A stretch of 64,000 nucleotides of DNA from Phoenix dactylifera (taxonomy: Eukaryota; Streptophyta; Magnoliopsida; Arecales; Arecaceae). The stretch spans positions 46,001 through 110,000 of the forward strand of contig NW_024067746.1 in NCBI RefSeq assembly GCF_009389715.1, given 5' to 3'. The notes under the pieces were generated by a model. That model had not been told where the DNA came from and ran no database searches. It saw nothing but the letters and a program-made list of their open reading frames with translations. Within the stretch, counting starts at the first letter, position 1, and each line of letters opens with the position of its first letter. Made by a program: the position numbers and the translations under genes. Shown here in pieces: positions 22,539-36,400 of the stretch.

Positions 22539-24875
22539 ATGGCAAATATGGAAGAAGCTAATAGTATTAAGCCTGAAAAATTTAGTGGATAAAATTTTCG
22601 TAGGTGGCAAAGACAACTTAAATATTGGTTGACTGTGTTAGGACTTGTATCTGCAATAGAGGAACCACGGTCTAATCAAGAGTTACCTTCACAAATGACT
22701 AATGAGCAAGTAGAGTACCACTGCTATAATAGAATACTTAGTGCTTTGTCTGACCATCTTTATGATGTGTATCATGCCACTATCTCAAGTGCAAAAGAAC
22801 TTTGGGATGCTTTAGAGGCTAAATATGGGATGATAGATGCTGGCATTGATCGATTTACTGTCTCAAATTTTAATAGTTATAAAATGGTAGATAATAAACT
22901 AGTGGGAGATCAAATTCATGAGTATCAAGAACTTCTGAGAGGAGTTGAGAAAAAGGGAACCAAATTTAGTGAAGATTTTAAAGTCTCATGTCTTATAGAT
23001 AAGTTGCCATCATCTTGGAATGATTTTGCTAGGACCCTTAGGCATAAACAAGGAGAGTTAATCTTAACCCAAGTCATAAACTCTCTTAGAGTTGAGGAAA
23101 AATATAGAGCCAATACTAAGAAAGAGGATGAAAAGACTCCTAAGGTGAACTTAGTTGAAAATAATACTAAGAATTTTTACAAGAGAAATAATTTCCAACA
23201 TAGGGGTAAGAACTTCAAGAAAAATAATAGGTTCCACAATCGTTCTAAAAACCAAAACTTCCAACACCGTAATAATAATAATAATAAAACATTCAAGGGC
23301 AAAGGAAGTGAGAAAAGGCTATGCTTTGTTTGTGGGAGAACTAATCACATGGCGAAAGATTGCTTCTTCAAGAAGACTGAGTATAAGCCCAAGCCCAAGT
23401 CAAATCACTATCAAAGAGATCCAAAGGCTCAAGTTTATATGTTGATGGATCAAGAGAATTCAGCCGAGCCATCCTTTAGGTATAACTTTAGTTCTTCTCC
23501 TATTAATTTTACTTATGGAAATAAAGATTGGTGGTTAGATTCTGGAGCTAATGTACATATTTGTTTTGATCATGGTTATTTTAAAACTTATCAGAAATCA
23601 AGTGGAGGAAGTGTAACATTAGGTAATGACTTTGTTGCACGTATGCTTGGAGTTGGAGACATAGATTTGAAGATGACATCTGGAAAGATCTTAACTTTGA
23701 AAGGAGTGCGACATGTTCCAGAAATCAAAAGAAATTTAGTTAGTGGGTCATCCTTAGTCCAACAAGGATACAAGGTTGTTATGGAATCCAATAAAGTTGT
23801 AATTTCAAAAAATAATGTATTTGTTGGGAAAGGATTTATTAGTAAGGGGTTGTTTAAATTAAATGTACTTTCAGAAGTTAAAGTTATCTCTTCAAGTGTT
23901 TTCAATGTTGAATCTTCTAATGTATGGCATGAACGATTGGGACATGTACGTAACTTAAAGAAAATTAAAAGAATGATGGATCTAGACTTAGTCCCTAAGT
24001 CCAATCTAAACTGCAAACATAAATGTGAAGTGTGTGTACAAGCCAAACAACCTAAAAGGCCTTATAAGTCTGTAGAAAGAAACACTCAACTCTTAGAGCT
24101 CATACATAGTGATGTATGTGATTCGAACAGACTACCTACTAGAGCAGGAAATAAGTATTTTGTGACTTTTATAGACGATTTTTCGAAATTCTGCTATGTG
24201 TACTTAATAAAAACTAAAGATGAGGTGTTTAATAAATTTAAGATTTATAAGACCGAAGTAGAGAATCAATTAGAAAGAAAGATTAAGAAACTCAGATCCG
24301 ACAGAGGAGGCGAGTATACCCTTACTAATTTTAGCATCTTCTGTGAGGAATATGGAATAGTACATGAAATAACTCCGCCATACTCTCCTCAATCTAATGG
24401 AGTAGCTGAAAGAAAAAATAGAACTTTAATGGATATGGTTAATGCGATGTTGATAAGTTCTGGGCTACCTGAGATTTTGTAGGGAGAAGCAATTCTTACT
24501 GCATGTTTCATATTGAATAGAGTAACCATAAAAGATAATGATAAGATCCCTTACGAAATTTGGAAGAAAAGAACACCTAATCTTAAAATCTTGAAAGTGT
24601 GGGGGTGTTTAGCAAAAGTAGCAATCCCTGAGCCTAAGCGAAAGAAGATAGGGTCTAAAACTATAGATGCTGTCTTTATAGGGTATGCTCAAAATAGTAG
24701 TGCCAATAGATTCTTAGTTATAAACTCTGAGATTAGTGAAATTTCAAATAACACAGTTATAGAATCTAGAGATGCTACCTATTTTGAAGATATATTTTCT
24801 TATAAAAATAAAATTTCACAACAAGTAATAAATAAATCATCTACTAATGATAAACCTTCCACTAGTACAAATGCA
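22539..24875 (+). pseudogene. copia unit 2: gag, protease and integrase part
   Basis: Collinear with unit 1, starting MANMEEANSIKPEKFSG. A CAA to TAA change at about 22590 stops gag at codon 18 ('FSG*NFRRW'), but the remaining frame stays open from 22629 to 24482 through zinc knuckle, protease and most of integrase, ending at the TAG at 24480-24482 that it shares with unit 1. A further open stretch to 24875 continues integrase until the Athila-like insertion. Unit 2 keeps bases that unit 1 has lost, so it helps to place the unit 1 lesions. Confidence 0.9.
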
Positions 24876-27001
24876 TAATTAAATGGGTTTTGGTCCTGAT
24901 TCGATCGAAAGTTATAATTAATTATGTATGGGGCAAAGGTTTGATTAACCCTTTTTATTAGGTCACGGTCCGGTTCTTAGTCTTGTCTGGTTGAGTTCGA
25001 TCTGAAGCAGCTTAGCAAGAATTAAATGACAATGGGCTCAAGGACAAGTCAACCATCATGACCCACCTCAAACCCAAAGTCAATTCCCAACCAATTCGTT
25101 ATCTGCCTTCATATAAAATTTATAATAATAATAACTAAAAATTCACGATTCACTGTTCATATAAACAGTGTCCCGTTAAAACACTGTTCATATGAACTGT
25201 GTTAAAAAAAATAAAAAATAAATTAAAATGCCGAGAACACTGTTCATGTGAACAGTGTTCCGTAAAAACACTGTTCATGTGAACAGTGTTCCGTAAAAAC
25301 ACTGTTCATGTGAACAGTGTTAGAGAAAAAATAAATAATACATAATAAATAAATAAATAACAATATAAAAAATAATAAAAAAAGGCTTGGCCACTGTTTA
25401 TCTTCTTCCCCCCTCCCCCGCAGTGCATCCGGGCCGTTCCCCTTCTTCCCGTCGATTCCGCCTCGTCCTCTGCCTGTGACGCAGCCCGCAGCCGAGATCC
25501 AGCTCCGCCATCAAGCCGCGTCGAAATCCCGGCGTCTCCCCATTGATCCCGCGGCCACCCACCGTCCGCAGTATCCTTCCCGTGATCCCGCCTCACAGAG
25601 CGCCCCCGTGCCCACCGCGTCCAGCTCCTCTGCCATCAGCCCGCCCCAGCCGGCTCCAATCACAGCGCTGAAACAGGGAGACTCTTTGATGCCGATGATT
25701 CGAATCCTCCCCCACCAAAGCAACCCGATCCTCCATCCTCGCTTCAAAACAACGGGACCTCGTATCAGCCGCATGCCAGATCCACCTACGCGGCATCGTC
25801 TTCATCTCCGGCCCTTCTTCCGCCCGTGACGCAGCCCATTCCACCTCCCAGCAGCCAAGATCCCGTGACCCGATCAGCTCCTTCCAGCTCGCGTCCCTCC
25901 TTCCTGCGACCCAGCATCCCGTTCTTTATCATCACCGCCCGCGTCTCCTCCGGATCCCCAAATCCCGGATGACCCCGCCTCCGCTGCTCTTCACCCTTCC
26001 GCATTCACTAGCATCTGCAATCAAGCCCGAGATCCAGCCATTGACGCCCTTCATCATCTTCGTCCGCGATCTGCCCCCCCAGCATCACGCCCTCCTCCTT
26101 TCTCGGGATCCATCACCGGCCTTCGGCGATCTATAAGAGCAAGATGAAGAAGAGGGAGAAAGGGGCGATGGCTTGAAAAAAAAAACAGAGGAGGAGCCTC
26201 TGTTCGGGAGAGAAAAGAAATAAAAAAAAAGAATGAAGGGAGGCTGGGAGCGGATCAATTAGTGAAAGAAAATGATGCGGATGGCGTGGAGCATCTCAGC
26301 AAGCCGATCAAAGTCGCCGAGCATCATGAGTGGCTGAATCCTGGTTTAGGGGTTTGATGAAGCCATGGATGATATTTGTGTTGCATTTCTTTGATTTTTA
26401 GCGTTGTAAGACAGTTGCATACTCAATGAAATTATGATCTTAAAATGTCTTGTTTAATTTATGTAAGATGTTTATCTTGTAGAAAGTCTTTGCATGAATT
26501 AATCTAGTTTATCGAAATTGAATCCAATACCTGTGGTTTGGAAGAGATTGCTATGCAACTATCGGATTTATCTTTGAAAAATTAATCATCAGATGAATCA
26601 TGCTAAATAGGACAGACCATGCCTATCCTTAGAAAAGATGGTTTGTGCCAGGCTTAGATGACTCATACTGTGGGTTAGATTTCAGCTTTTTGTATGATTG
26701 CCCTAACTTGTAGTTAAGAGCAATCAGATCATACACGCATCTAAGTCATTGAAAGCATCACACTTATGAATCCAACGGTGGATTCTAGCCCTAAACACCT
26801 CTCTCCATAGATAATTCATACTACTACACCCATATTAATTCTTATGTTTTTATCATTTACTCTAGCTTATCCTTTTTGAAGTAATTATTTAATTAGGAAA
26901 AATAACTTGTCTCCAATTTCTGTGGACCGACACCCGTAATCACTGTCCTACAGGATACGTGCTATTGCGTGGTTTATTTTCAAAATTGAAAGAACCGATC
27001 A
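24876..27001 (+). repeat. 5' LTR of the Athila-like element, 5'-truncated
   Basis: Begins 'taattaaatgggttttgg', which is position 265 of the full LTR at 41703-44066, and ends 'gaaccgatca'. It contains five copies of a palindrome near aacactgttcat/atgaacagtgtt at about 25149-25320. A GC-rich block at 25410-26150 is noncoding; 'ctataagagc' at 26131 is a possible TATA element. Confidence 0.88.
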
Positions 27002-27006
27002 ATTTT

Positions 27007-27024
27007 TGGCGCCGTTGCCGGGGA
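27007..27024 (+). promoter_or_regulatory. Primer-binding site, tRNA-Asp type
   Basis: TGGCGCCGTTGCCGGGGA is the tRNA-Asp primer site known from Athila and Tat gypsy elements. It is separated from the LTR end by the five bases atttt (27002-27006). Confidence 0.9.
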
Positions 27025-27846
27025 TTGCTAGCATAGTTATTTCTCTTATTAAAAAAAAATATTTAAAAATTAAAATTAAAATTTTTTTTATTATTGTTAC
27101 TTTTCTTATCTTCTTTTTCTCCCTTACTAATTTTTATTTATTTATTTATTTATTTTATCAGGAATCGAAAAAAAAAATTGGGATGATCAAAAGGAGAACT
27201 GCCGGAAAAGAAATGCTGTAGAGGTTTGCAAAAAAAAAAAAATAAATTGCTGGGGAAATTCCCTTTGGTAACCTCTAAACTTTTCTTATTTAAATTAATT
27301 ATTGGTTTGAAATTTTGTGGTGATTGTTTGATTTTAATTATAGCAAAATTATGAATGCATGCTTGATACACATACACAAATCAATTTGCACATAGTAAGG
27401 GCAATCACCCCAACAAGATAAGAGCCGGATTTCATCACCGGACTCTTGCCCAACTTAGGTGAACTCAATCTCACATAGTGTCACTTTAATTAAAATCAAT
27501 CAGACATTGGCTCCTAGGGACATTCGAGCTCAATAGGACGAAGATCACCGAAAGTTGCACCAATTTCGCTCTGTGGCTTAGTTGATGTCTAGGCAAGCTT
27601 TGTCCCTATAAGGGAGACAGTTCATCTGTTCGAGGCAAGTGGGTTTTAAGTGGGACCTTTGCGAACGCATCGTGACCCCTCCACTTACCTGGGAGCTTAC
27701 CTGGTCAACTCGGTTCATTAGACCGGATTGGAGGCTTAGGTGCCCTCTTCAAACCAGTTAGGAGCTGTCTAGTGATTTTAGGATAAAGACTAGGATTGAT
27801 ATGCTTTTCTCTTTTATTGCATGCTTGATTGATCGAGTACTAGTGT
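27025..27846 (+). other. Athila-like leader region
   Basis: Non-coding sequence between the primer site and gag, with AT-rich tracts including a TTTA microsatellite near 27130-27157. No gene is visible. Confidence 0.7.
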
Positions 27847-30272
27847 ATGCACGGTAGTCGTTCTAGAGTACAAAACCTATTACCTTTTGACCCTGAAATA
27901 GAACGAACCCTTAGGAACATTCGAGCTAAGATCAAAACATTAGGATCATCCCCACCTCTTAAGATGGCTGAAGAACAACCCAAACTCCTGAAGAAATACT
28001 TTACTCCCACTATTTACACTTCCCCATCTTGCATTCGATTACCTGAGGTAGCAGCTGTACAATATGAAATAAAGTCTAGTGTGATCCAAATGCTTCCATC
28101 TTTTTATGGGCTCACCAATGAAGATCCATATAAACACCTAGATGAATTTCTTGAGATTTGCACCACTGTCAAGATTCAGAACTTTACTGATGATGCCCTA
28201 AAACTTAGGTTATTTCCCTTCTCTCTTAAAGATAGAGCCAAACAATGGCTGAATTCTTTAGAAGCTAACTCAATTCGTTCTTGGGATCAAATGCAACAAG
28301 AATTCCTTAAAAAATACTTTCCCATAGGAAGAACGAACCAGTTTAGACGTGCCATTACAAGCTTCTCCCAAACTGAGGGAGAAGAATTTCATGAAACTTG
28401 GGAGAGATTTAGGGACCTAATCCGTAAATGCCCTCATCATCAAATACCTAAGTGGCAACTAGTGCAATGTTTTTATGACGGATTGACAGAACGAAACCGT
28501 CAGATGATCGATGCTGCATGCGGAGGCACTTTTATGCTTCAAAATGAGCATGAAGCATGGAAATTATTTGAAAATCTTAATGAAAACTCCCTCCACCATG
28601 CTTCATGTTCTCGTCAAGCACCCCCGAGTTCTCAAAGAAAAGAGACCATTTGTAAAATAAGTCATTCTATGGACCTGTCTAGCAAGGTAGATGCATTGTC
28701 CCATAAGATTGACCAACTGATGATAGGTGGGCATTACATGAACTCTTCCCAAGCACAAGTGTGTACTATTTGTTCTAGCCCATCCCACCCTATTCATGAG
28801 TGCCCTTCAGCGCCCCAATTCCCCGAACTCGTGCAAGAACACATCAATGCTGCTCAAACACTGCCTAGACCGGGTAATGACCCATTTTCCAATACATATA
28901 ACCCGAGATGGCGAAATCATCCAAATTTTTCTTGGAGCAAGCTTCGAACACAGCCCAACCCTATTCCCAAAATTTTCAAAATCCTCAGAATTTTCAAACC
29001 CAACAAAATATTCATCCCTACCGTCCCTCGACTCAATTTCAACACACTTCTCCTCCACCCCAAAGAAACACAGCCTTTGAGGAGAAAGTGTTGAACGCCC
29101 TTCAAGGTTTGGAAACCATTACACAATTAGTGCACTCTCATACGCAATCAATCGCCAAGCTAGAATCCCAAATGGGTCAACTAGCTAATGCACTAAACAA
29201 GCGAGAGGAAGGAAAGCTTCCAAGCCAACCACTAAGTAATCCTAGGGGACAATACATGGCTCAAGAAAATCAACTAAATGCAATTCATCATGAACAAGCC
29301 AATGCTTTGACTACCCTAAGGAGTGGACGTATAATAGACAATAAGATTGGGGAGGACAACAATAAGGAAGGTGAAGAAGAGGATAGAAATGTATCAAATG
29401 AAAATTTGAAACCTTCTTCTTCTTCTTCGGCTAGTCCATCTTCTGCCAAAACTCACATCCCAAAGGCCCCATTTCCTGAAGCTCTTACTTCACCCTCTCC
29501 ATTTGGCAAAAAGGAAACTTCACTAGAGGAGATGATGGAGGTTTTCAAACAAGTTAAAATCAACCTCCCACTCCTTGATGCCATCAGACAAGTTCCCTCC
29601 TATGCCAAATTTCTCAAAGACCTTTGTACACAAAAGCGAAAATCTAGGACACATGTGCCTAAAAAGGTCTTCCTAACTGAGCAAGTGAGTTCTATTCTCC
29701 AACACAACACCCCTCCAAAATTCAAAGATCCTGGTGCTCCCACCATCTCCTGTGTCTTAGGAAATAATTTCATTGATCGAGCACTCTTAGATCTAGGGGC
29801 AAGTGTCAACCTTTTACCTTATTCAGTTTATGAGAAACTTGGTTTAGGTGAGTTAAAACCAACCTCGGTATCCCTTCAATTGGCTGATCGATCTGTAAAA
29901 ATACCACGTGGGATAATTGAAGATGTTCTTGTCAAGGTAGATAAATTCTATTTTCCAGTAGATTTCATTGTCCTTGATATGGAACATGAGCCCAATCCTA
30001 ATAAACAAATCCCCGTGATCCTTGGGCGGCCCTTTTTAGCAACAGCCAATGCATGCATCAATTGTAGAACAGGGGTAATGAACATATCATTTGGAAACAT
30101 GAAGGTAAAATTAAATGTGTTCAATGCGGCCGACCAACCCGCGAGGGAAATTGAGTATTTTATGATAGACAAAATAGATGACCTCATAGAAGGAGATGCA
30201 AAAACTATCTCACTATGTCTGGCTGAAGACAATAAACTTAGCGCTTGTTGGGAGGCAACCCAATTCTCTTAG
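27847..30272 (+). pseudogene. Athila-like gag-protease, one frameshift
   Basis: Frame 1 (27847-29094) starts MHGSRSRVQNLLPFDPEIER and contains the Athila gag signature: 'LRLFPFSLKDRAKQWLNSL', 'FLKKYFPIGRTNQFR', 'RCPHHQIPKWQLVQCFYDGL' and 'MIDAACGGTF', then a zinc-knuckle-like 'CTICSSPSHPIHECPS'. At about 28935 the coding sequence continues in another frame (open from 28908 to 30272) through 'QSIAKLESQMGQLANALNKR' and 'NALTTLRSGRII' to a protease with 'LDLGASVNLLPYSVYEKLGL' and 'IPVILGRPFLATANACINC'. The DLGAS active site and ILGRPFL flap partner are typical of Athila proteases. One single-base indel separates the two frames. No pol follows: after 30272 the sequence goes to non-coding 'aggtttaggtttgggggta'. 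Confidence 0.88.
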
Positions 30273-30461
30273 ATTATTTCTTAACAGTGAGGACAATGTT
30301 AGGTTTAGGTTTGGGGGTATTCATCTTGATTTTCATCCAAAAAAAATTAAAAAAAATAAAAATAAAATAAAAAAATAAAAAATAAAAAAAATAATAAAAA
30401 AAATAATAAAAAAAAATCATTTTTTTAAAAAAAAGAAAAAAATAAAAAATAAAAATATTTT
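30273..30461 (+). other. A-rich non-coding tract of the Athila-like element
   Basis: Mostly aataaaa-type low-complexity sequence. Its last five bases (atttt) are the target duplication of the nested chromovirus. Confidence 0.8.
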
Positions 30462-33252
30462 TGTAATGTCCGGGCCCAATACTGTAGGGCCCAGTTGAAT
30501 AGTATTGGGCCAGGGATGGGTTAGCTGGCCCAAGATGGTCATAATCTCCCGCCTAAGGGCTGAAAAGACAGGATCACAGATGGCCAACGGAGAGACCCCT
30601 ACAGGCATGCACAACCGGAGCCCGCCACCTCCCTCCTCCTCGGCAGCTGGGCCTCGAGCTGGCCTGAAGAGGGGGGGTAGCTGGTGGCTCCCGAAGCCCT
30701 GAGCAAGGAGAGGATGCCACCTCTCCTTGGGGTCAAATCACAAGCTTAGTTTTTATAGACCTAAGCCCTGCTAACCCTAATCTTGGATATACCCTCTTAA
30801 GCTTCTAACCCTCTGATATTCGGTACCAGAGAGCTAGATCCTGGAGCTGGAGGTGGAAGGTGCCCCGCAGCCCTAAGGGAGGAAGGAGGGAACTTGCCGA
30901 GAAAGGGTCACTGCCCAACTCCACTCAGCCAAGTCAAGGTAAGCACACTGCCAGTAGACTAAAGCGAGAGAAGAGGGGAGGAACCCCCTCGGTGGGGGTG
31001 TTCTCCTCTCTGCTCCATTCGTGAACAGAGGGGAGCACATCGGCACAAGGAGAAAGATCGGGCAAGATAACAACAACAAAAAAAAAAAAAAAAACCCAGG
31101 CCGGACCCACGGGCCGCGGGCCGGACCCAGGAAAACCCAAGCCCAGGCCCGGCTGCCACCCGGGCCGAGCCCAACCGGACTCGGCCTACGGGGTGACAGT
31201 CCCCGGCTGCTGCCGCCCTAGGGCAGAGGGGCAGCCAGGGGGCCGCCGGTTCTGGCCGTGCCGGCGACCAATGCGGCCCCCAAGGCCGCCAGCCTCCGCC
31301 CCCGCCTCCCCGCCGGCGAAGGAGTGGTGGTGAAGAGGGGAGAAGGAACCCACAAAAAAAAAAAAAGAAGAAAAGAGAGAAGAAAAAAAAAGGGGAGGAT
31401 CGATCCTTACCTCGAGCCACGGCCTCACCTCGCCGTGGCCGAAGGCGGAGAGGATCTTCCCCGGAGGAGATCCCACCTCGGACCCATCTTCCGGCTCCTC
31501 TCCTTTCCTCCGGCATCATCTCGAAGAAGGGGGAAAGAGGGGTCTCGACCCCATGCCACCATCACCCCGCCTCCCCGGTCGCCGACGAGAGGAGGAGGAG
31601 ATGTCGGAAGGGGTTCCGGCGGAGGCTAGGAGGGAACGAGGGAGAGGGAGAGACGCGGGCGAAAGGGGGAGGGGCAGAAGCCTCTGGAAGCTCCCGGAAG
31701 AAGAGAAGAAAAAAAAAAAAAAAGGGGGAAAGGAGGGCCTTAACGGGCTAGCGGGTCGGATCCAAGTCCAGATCCGAGACCCGTTAGGCCCAAATGATTC
31801 AATCGGTTTGGGTGAGCCCAATGAAGGGTTGATCCAAGCCCAATTGAATTAAACGGATCAATTAAGCCTAATTGATGTTGGGTTTGAACCCGACCAAGCC
31901 TGAATGAAACCAAGTCAAGCAAATTGGGCCAAATTTGAACCCAATTAAGTTGGGTTAGATCCAGCAGACCCAATTGAATATAGATCAGGCCCAATTTAAG
32001 CCCAATTAAATTGGCAGAAGGCCAAATTGGCTAGGAAAAGTGGACTTAACCACAAATCAGGCCCAATCTTTCCCATAAGAAACCCAATTAGGCCTGGTAG
32101 ACACAAATTTACTTTAATTGGGTTAAAATTTATGATAATAGAGGATAATGTGGGTCTTATAATATGGTCCTAGAAATTAAAGACTTGTCGTCCGGACTCA
32201 AAGGATTGATAACAACTTATTGTAAGTAACCTGTTCTAATTCTGTTTTGGATCATGTCATGTTATTAATGTTTCCTCAGCATTTCTTTTAAGTATATATG
32301 TTTCATGCTTGATATGTTACAATGCTTAAGTAACTTGCATGAACCCAGAAGCTATGGCTATGTATGCGATATGATGATACTGATATTTTAATCATGCATG
32401 TAAGTTTATAAAGTCTTAGCTAGCCCAGAGGCACTATAATGGGCTCAAAGATGCTACTGAGAATGACTGAGCCGCCAGTGGCTGAATAGTAACTGAGCTT
32501 GCCCCGCCAGTGGCTGAATAGTAACTGAGCTGCCCCGCCAGTGGCTGAATAGTAACTGAGCCTGCCCCGCCAGTGGCTGAATTGGAATTGGGCCTGCCCC
32601 GCCAGTGGCTGAATAGTAACTGCGCTTGCCCCGCCAGTGGCTGAATAGTAACTGAGCCTGCCCCGCCAGTGGCTGAATAGTAACTGAGCTGGCCCCGCCA
32701 GTGGTCGAGTCTGACTTCGCAGTAGCATCCGAGAGAAAAAGGACCACGGCATGCCGGGGGCACGATTTCATATGCATATATTATGAAAATTTCTGTGATT
32801 TGCACTACTGCTTTGTTTAGATTGCATACCTATTATGCCATGATGATTATTAGATGAATATGCATGTCAGCTTCTCAAATTCTGATTTACATGTTTAGCC
32901 TACTGGTTGATCCGGTAGGATTATGCAGGATTACTTACTGAGCCGTGTAGCTCACATCTGTTTATGCTTCGTTTTCTTTCAGATCCTCACCAGTGATCGC
33001 CATCAGATATGTTTTTATTTTGTTACAGAGCTTCGTATTTTTGGAGAAGCTTATATACTTTTTGTACATTTGAATAGCATAGAAGTTCTGTATTTTTGGT
33101 TTCAAACTTGAAGGTTGTACTGCAAAACTTTTAATTTATATAAGTTTGAATCCTTTTGGCTACCTGTTACCCCTGTATGAGGCTGCGTGCTACTGTAGGC
33201 GATAATCGGCAATAGCACGGCCGTGTCACGGATCCGGGTCCGGGGCGTGACA
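30462..33252 (+). repeat. 5' LTR of the chromovirus
   Basis: 2791 bp. Contains GC-rich, purine-rich blocks (31080-31740), an AT-rich third with repeated 'cccaatt' motifs, and a 31-bp tandem repeat at about 32462-32705. Confidence 0.93.
32462..32705 (+). repeat. 31-bp tandem repeat in the 5' LTR
   Basis: About eight copies of a unit containing 'ccccgccagtggctgaatag' and 'taactgagc', with small length changes. The same array is at 39650-39893 in the other LTR with equal copy number. Confidence 0.9.
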
Positions 33253-33257
33253 TCAAG

Positions 33258-33270
33258 TGGTATCAGAGCC
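33258..33270 (+). promoter_or_regulatory. Primer-binding site, initiator tRNA-Met
   Basis: tggtatcagagcc, five bases (tcaag) after the LTR end. Confidence 0.93.
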
Positions 33271-33409
33271 TTAGGTTAAACAATAGAATAACCATGCCTA
33301 AGGAAAGGGGTAGTTAAGAATGTCACTGTCATAGAAAATGTTATAATATGCTAGTTTATCATAATCTCACTGTAAAAATTTTTGACTGCTAGGCGATCAT
33401 TAGGAAGAT

Positions 33410-36400
33410 ATGGACGACGATCGGAGACCACCCTCCCCGGAGCCCAGCGAGCGGTCAGCTTCCCCGGATACTCCACGGTCTGCAGCGGGTCAGGCAGGCC
33501 TAGCCGGAGTGTATCAGCTCATGGCACAAGTGCTGCAACAGCAGCAGATGATGCAGCTGGCCGCTATGCCATCAGCAGACTCCTGCTATGAGAGGTTCCG
33601 CCGACTGAACCCCCCGACCTTTGAGGGTGGGTCTGACCCTATGGCGGCAGAAACATGGATCCGGGAGATGGAAAAGATGTTCCGAGCCCTCCACTTTCCT
33701 GATGAGGTGACAGTCCGACTGGCGACCTCTATGCTGACAGGAAACGCCGAATACTGGTGGACGGCCATGGAGACGGCTTATGCCGTTGACGGACTCACCT
33801 GGAGGGACTTTAAGAGGATGTTTTACAATCAATACTTTCCGGACTCAGTTCACCTGGCGAAGCAGAATGAGTTTTTGACGCTGACCCAGACTGACCAGAT
33901 GTCCGTTCTGGAGTACGCCAATAAATTTAACGAACTGGGACGATTTTTTCCCCAGTTCATGGAGGATGAGAGAAGTAAGGTGAACCGGTTTGAGCAGGGA
34001 TTGAGGTACGGGATTCGGTCCCGAATATCCTCCCATCTATTCTCAAGCTACAAAGATGTACTGGACCGAGCCTTGAAGGTTGAGGCTGACCTGATACGGT
34101 CCGGGAGAGAGAGGGAGGACCTGAAGAGGACCCGGTCATCGGGAGCACCGAGTAGTGGGTCTGGAGGCAGCAAGGGGTCTGTGCCCAAGAAGAGACAGAG
34201 CAGAGGCTGCCCCACTTGTGGCGGAAACCACAAGGGTACCTGCATGAAGAAGACCGAAGCTTGTTATTCTTGCGGGCAGACAGGACACATCGCTCGCAAC
34301 TGCCCTAGCCGAAAGAAGGACGAGCCCAGACATAATGCACCAGAGGACCAGAGATCGAGGGGTAACCCTCGAGTTTTCGCACTGACTCGACAGGATGCCA
34401 GTGCTAGCGATCAAGTGGTGACAGGTACACTTCTGGTCAACTTGGTTCCTGCCCTCATTCTATTTGATTCTGGTTCTACGCATTCTTTCGTGTCAGTTAG
34501 CTTTTCCAGACAATTACATAGCACATCTGAGAAATTAGTGGAACCATGGCATGTTGCTATACCCCTTCAAGATGCTCCTACACTACACTTTATTTCTGCC
34601 TTGAAAGCTGGAAAGGCTTTGAGAAAAGGGTGTATGGCCTATCTGGCCTGTGTAGTGGATATCCAGAAAGAGACCAAACTGGAAGATATTCCAGTAGTCA
34701 GAGAATATCCGGATGTCTTTCCGGAGGAATTACCAGGATTACCCCCAGACCGAGAGATCGAATTCACTATCGACCTCGCACCAGGAGAGGGGCCAGTCTC
34801 CAAGGCTCCTTATCGGATGGCCCCTGCTGAGTTAAGGGAATTGAAGGTACAACTACAAGAACTCCTGGATAAAAAGTTCATCCAGCCTAGTGCGTCGCCA
34901 TGGGGAGCTCCTGTCCTGTTTGTGAAAAAGAAAGACGGGAGTATGCGGCTATGCATCGATTACCGGGAATTGAACAAGATAACCATAAAGAACAAATATC
35001 CCCTACCCCGGATCGATGACCTGTTTGATCAGCTGCAAGGCGCCCAAGTCTTCTCCAAGATAGATTTGAGGTCGGGTTACCATCAGCTGAAGATCAAATC
35101 TGAGGATGTGCCAAAAACTGCATTTCGAACCAGGTATGGGCATTATGAATTTCTGGTTATGCCTTTTGGACTGACCAATGCCCCGGCTGCATTTATGGAC
35201 TTGATGAACAGAGTCTTTAAACAATATTTGGATCAGTTCGTGATAGTTTTCATCGATGACATTTTGATATACTCAAAGAGCCGGAAGGAACATGAAGACC
35301 ATTTGAGGGTGGTGCTACAAATCCTTCGAGAGAAGAGGCTGTACGCCAAGCTGAACAAATGTGAGTTCTGGCTGGACAGTGTGGCGTTTCTCGGCCATAT
35401 AATCTCCAAGGAAGGAGTGTCAGTGGACCCCAAGAAGATAGAAGCGGTGGTGGATTGGCCTCGTCCTACCAACGCCAAGGAAATAAGAAGCTTTTTGGGA
35501 TTAGCCGGGTATTACCGGCGATTTGTGGAAGGGTTCTCCAAAATAGCTACCCCCTTGACCCAGTTGACTAAGAAACGGGCCAAGTTTGTCTGGGACGGCA
35601 AGTGTGAGAGGAGCTTCCAGGAGCTTAAACAAAGGTTAGTTTCTGCCCCAATTTTAACATTGTCGTCCTTAACTGGAGAATTTACCATTTACAGTGATGC
35701 TTCCAAGAACGGGCTAGGCTGTGTGCTGATGCAAGATGGCAAGGTGGTAGCCTATGCCTCGAGACAGCTGAAACCCTATGAACAGAACTACCCGACACAT
35801 GACCTGGAGTTGGCCGCAGTAGTGTTCGCCTTGAAACTTTGGAGACATTATTTGTATGGCGAACACTGTGAAGTGTACACCGACCACAAGAGCCTAAAGT
35901 ATATATTCACCCAGAAGGAATTGAATATGAGGCAAAGAAGGTGGTTAGAACTCCTGAAGGATTATGACCTGAGCATTAAGTACCACCCAGGGAAGGCCAA
36001 CGTGGTGGCTGATGCCCTAAGCAGAAAATCAGTAGTGGGATCCGCCGCGTTACTCACCACTCAACCACAGATTCAGGGGGATCTCAATAAACTGCAGGTT
36101 GAGGTGGTTACCCGAACTACAAAAAGTTTGCTGGCCGCTTTGAGCATACAACCAACCTTGATCGACAGGATAAAGGTCGCCCAGCAGTCTGATGAGCACA
36201 TCTGCCAGCTCAAGGATGAAGTGGAGAAAGGGTTGCGACCCGAGCTCCAAATGCACCCAGATGGCACTCTAAGGTTTGGCCATCGACTGTGTGTACCGGC
36301 AAATGTTGACCTAAGAAGGGAAATCATGGAAGAGGCCCACCAATCCCGTTTCTCTATTCACCCAGGCAGTACTAAGATGTACCGGGACCTTCGGGAACAT

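Noticed and set aside
25306..26004. Several open frames in the GC-rich part of the Athila LTR, repeated at 42369-43067
   Set aside because: They lie inside LTRs, occur in many frames at once and have no domain.
30934..31994. Arg/Pro-rich and Lys-rich frames in the chromovirus LTR, repeated at 38022-39182
   Set aside because: Low-complexity products of GC-rich and purine-rich LTR sequence on both strands.
32420..32805. Repetitive 'HWRG' proteins on the minus strand, repeated at 39608-39993
   Set aside because: All three frames are open only because a 31-bp tandem repeat has no stop; this is LTR sequence, not a gene.
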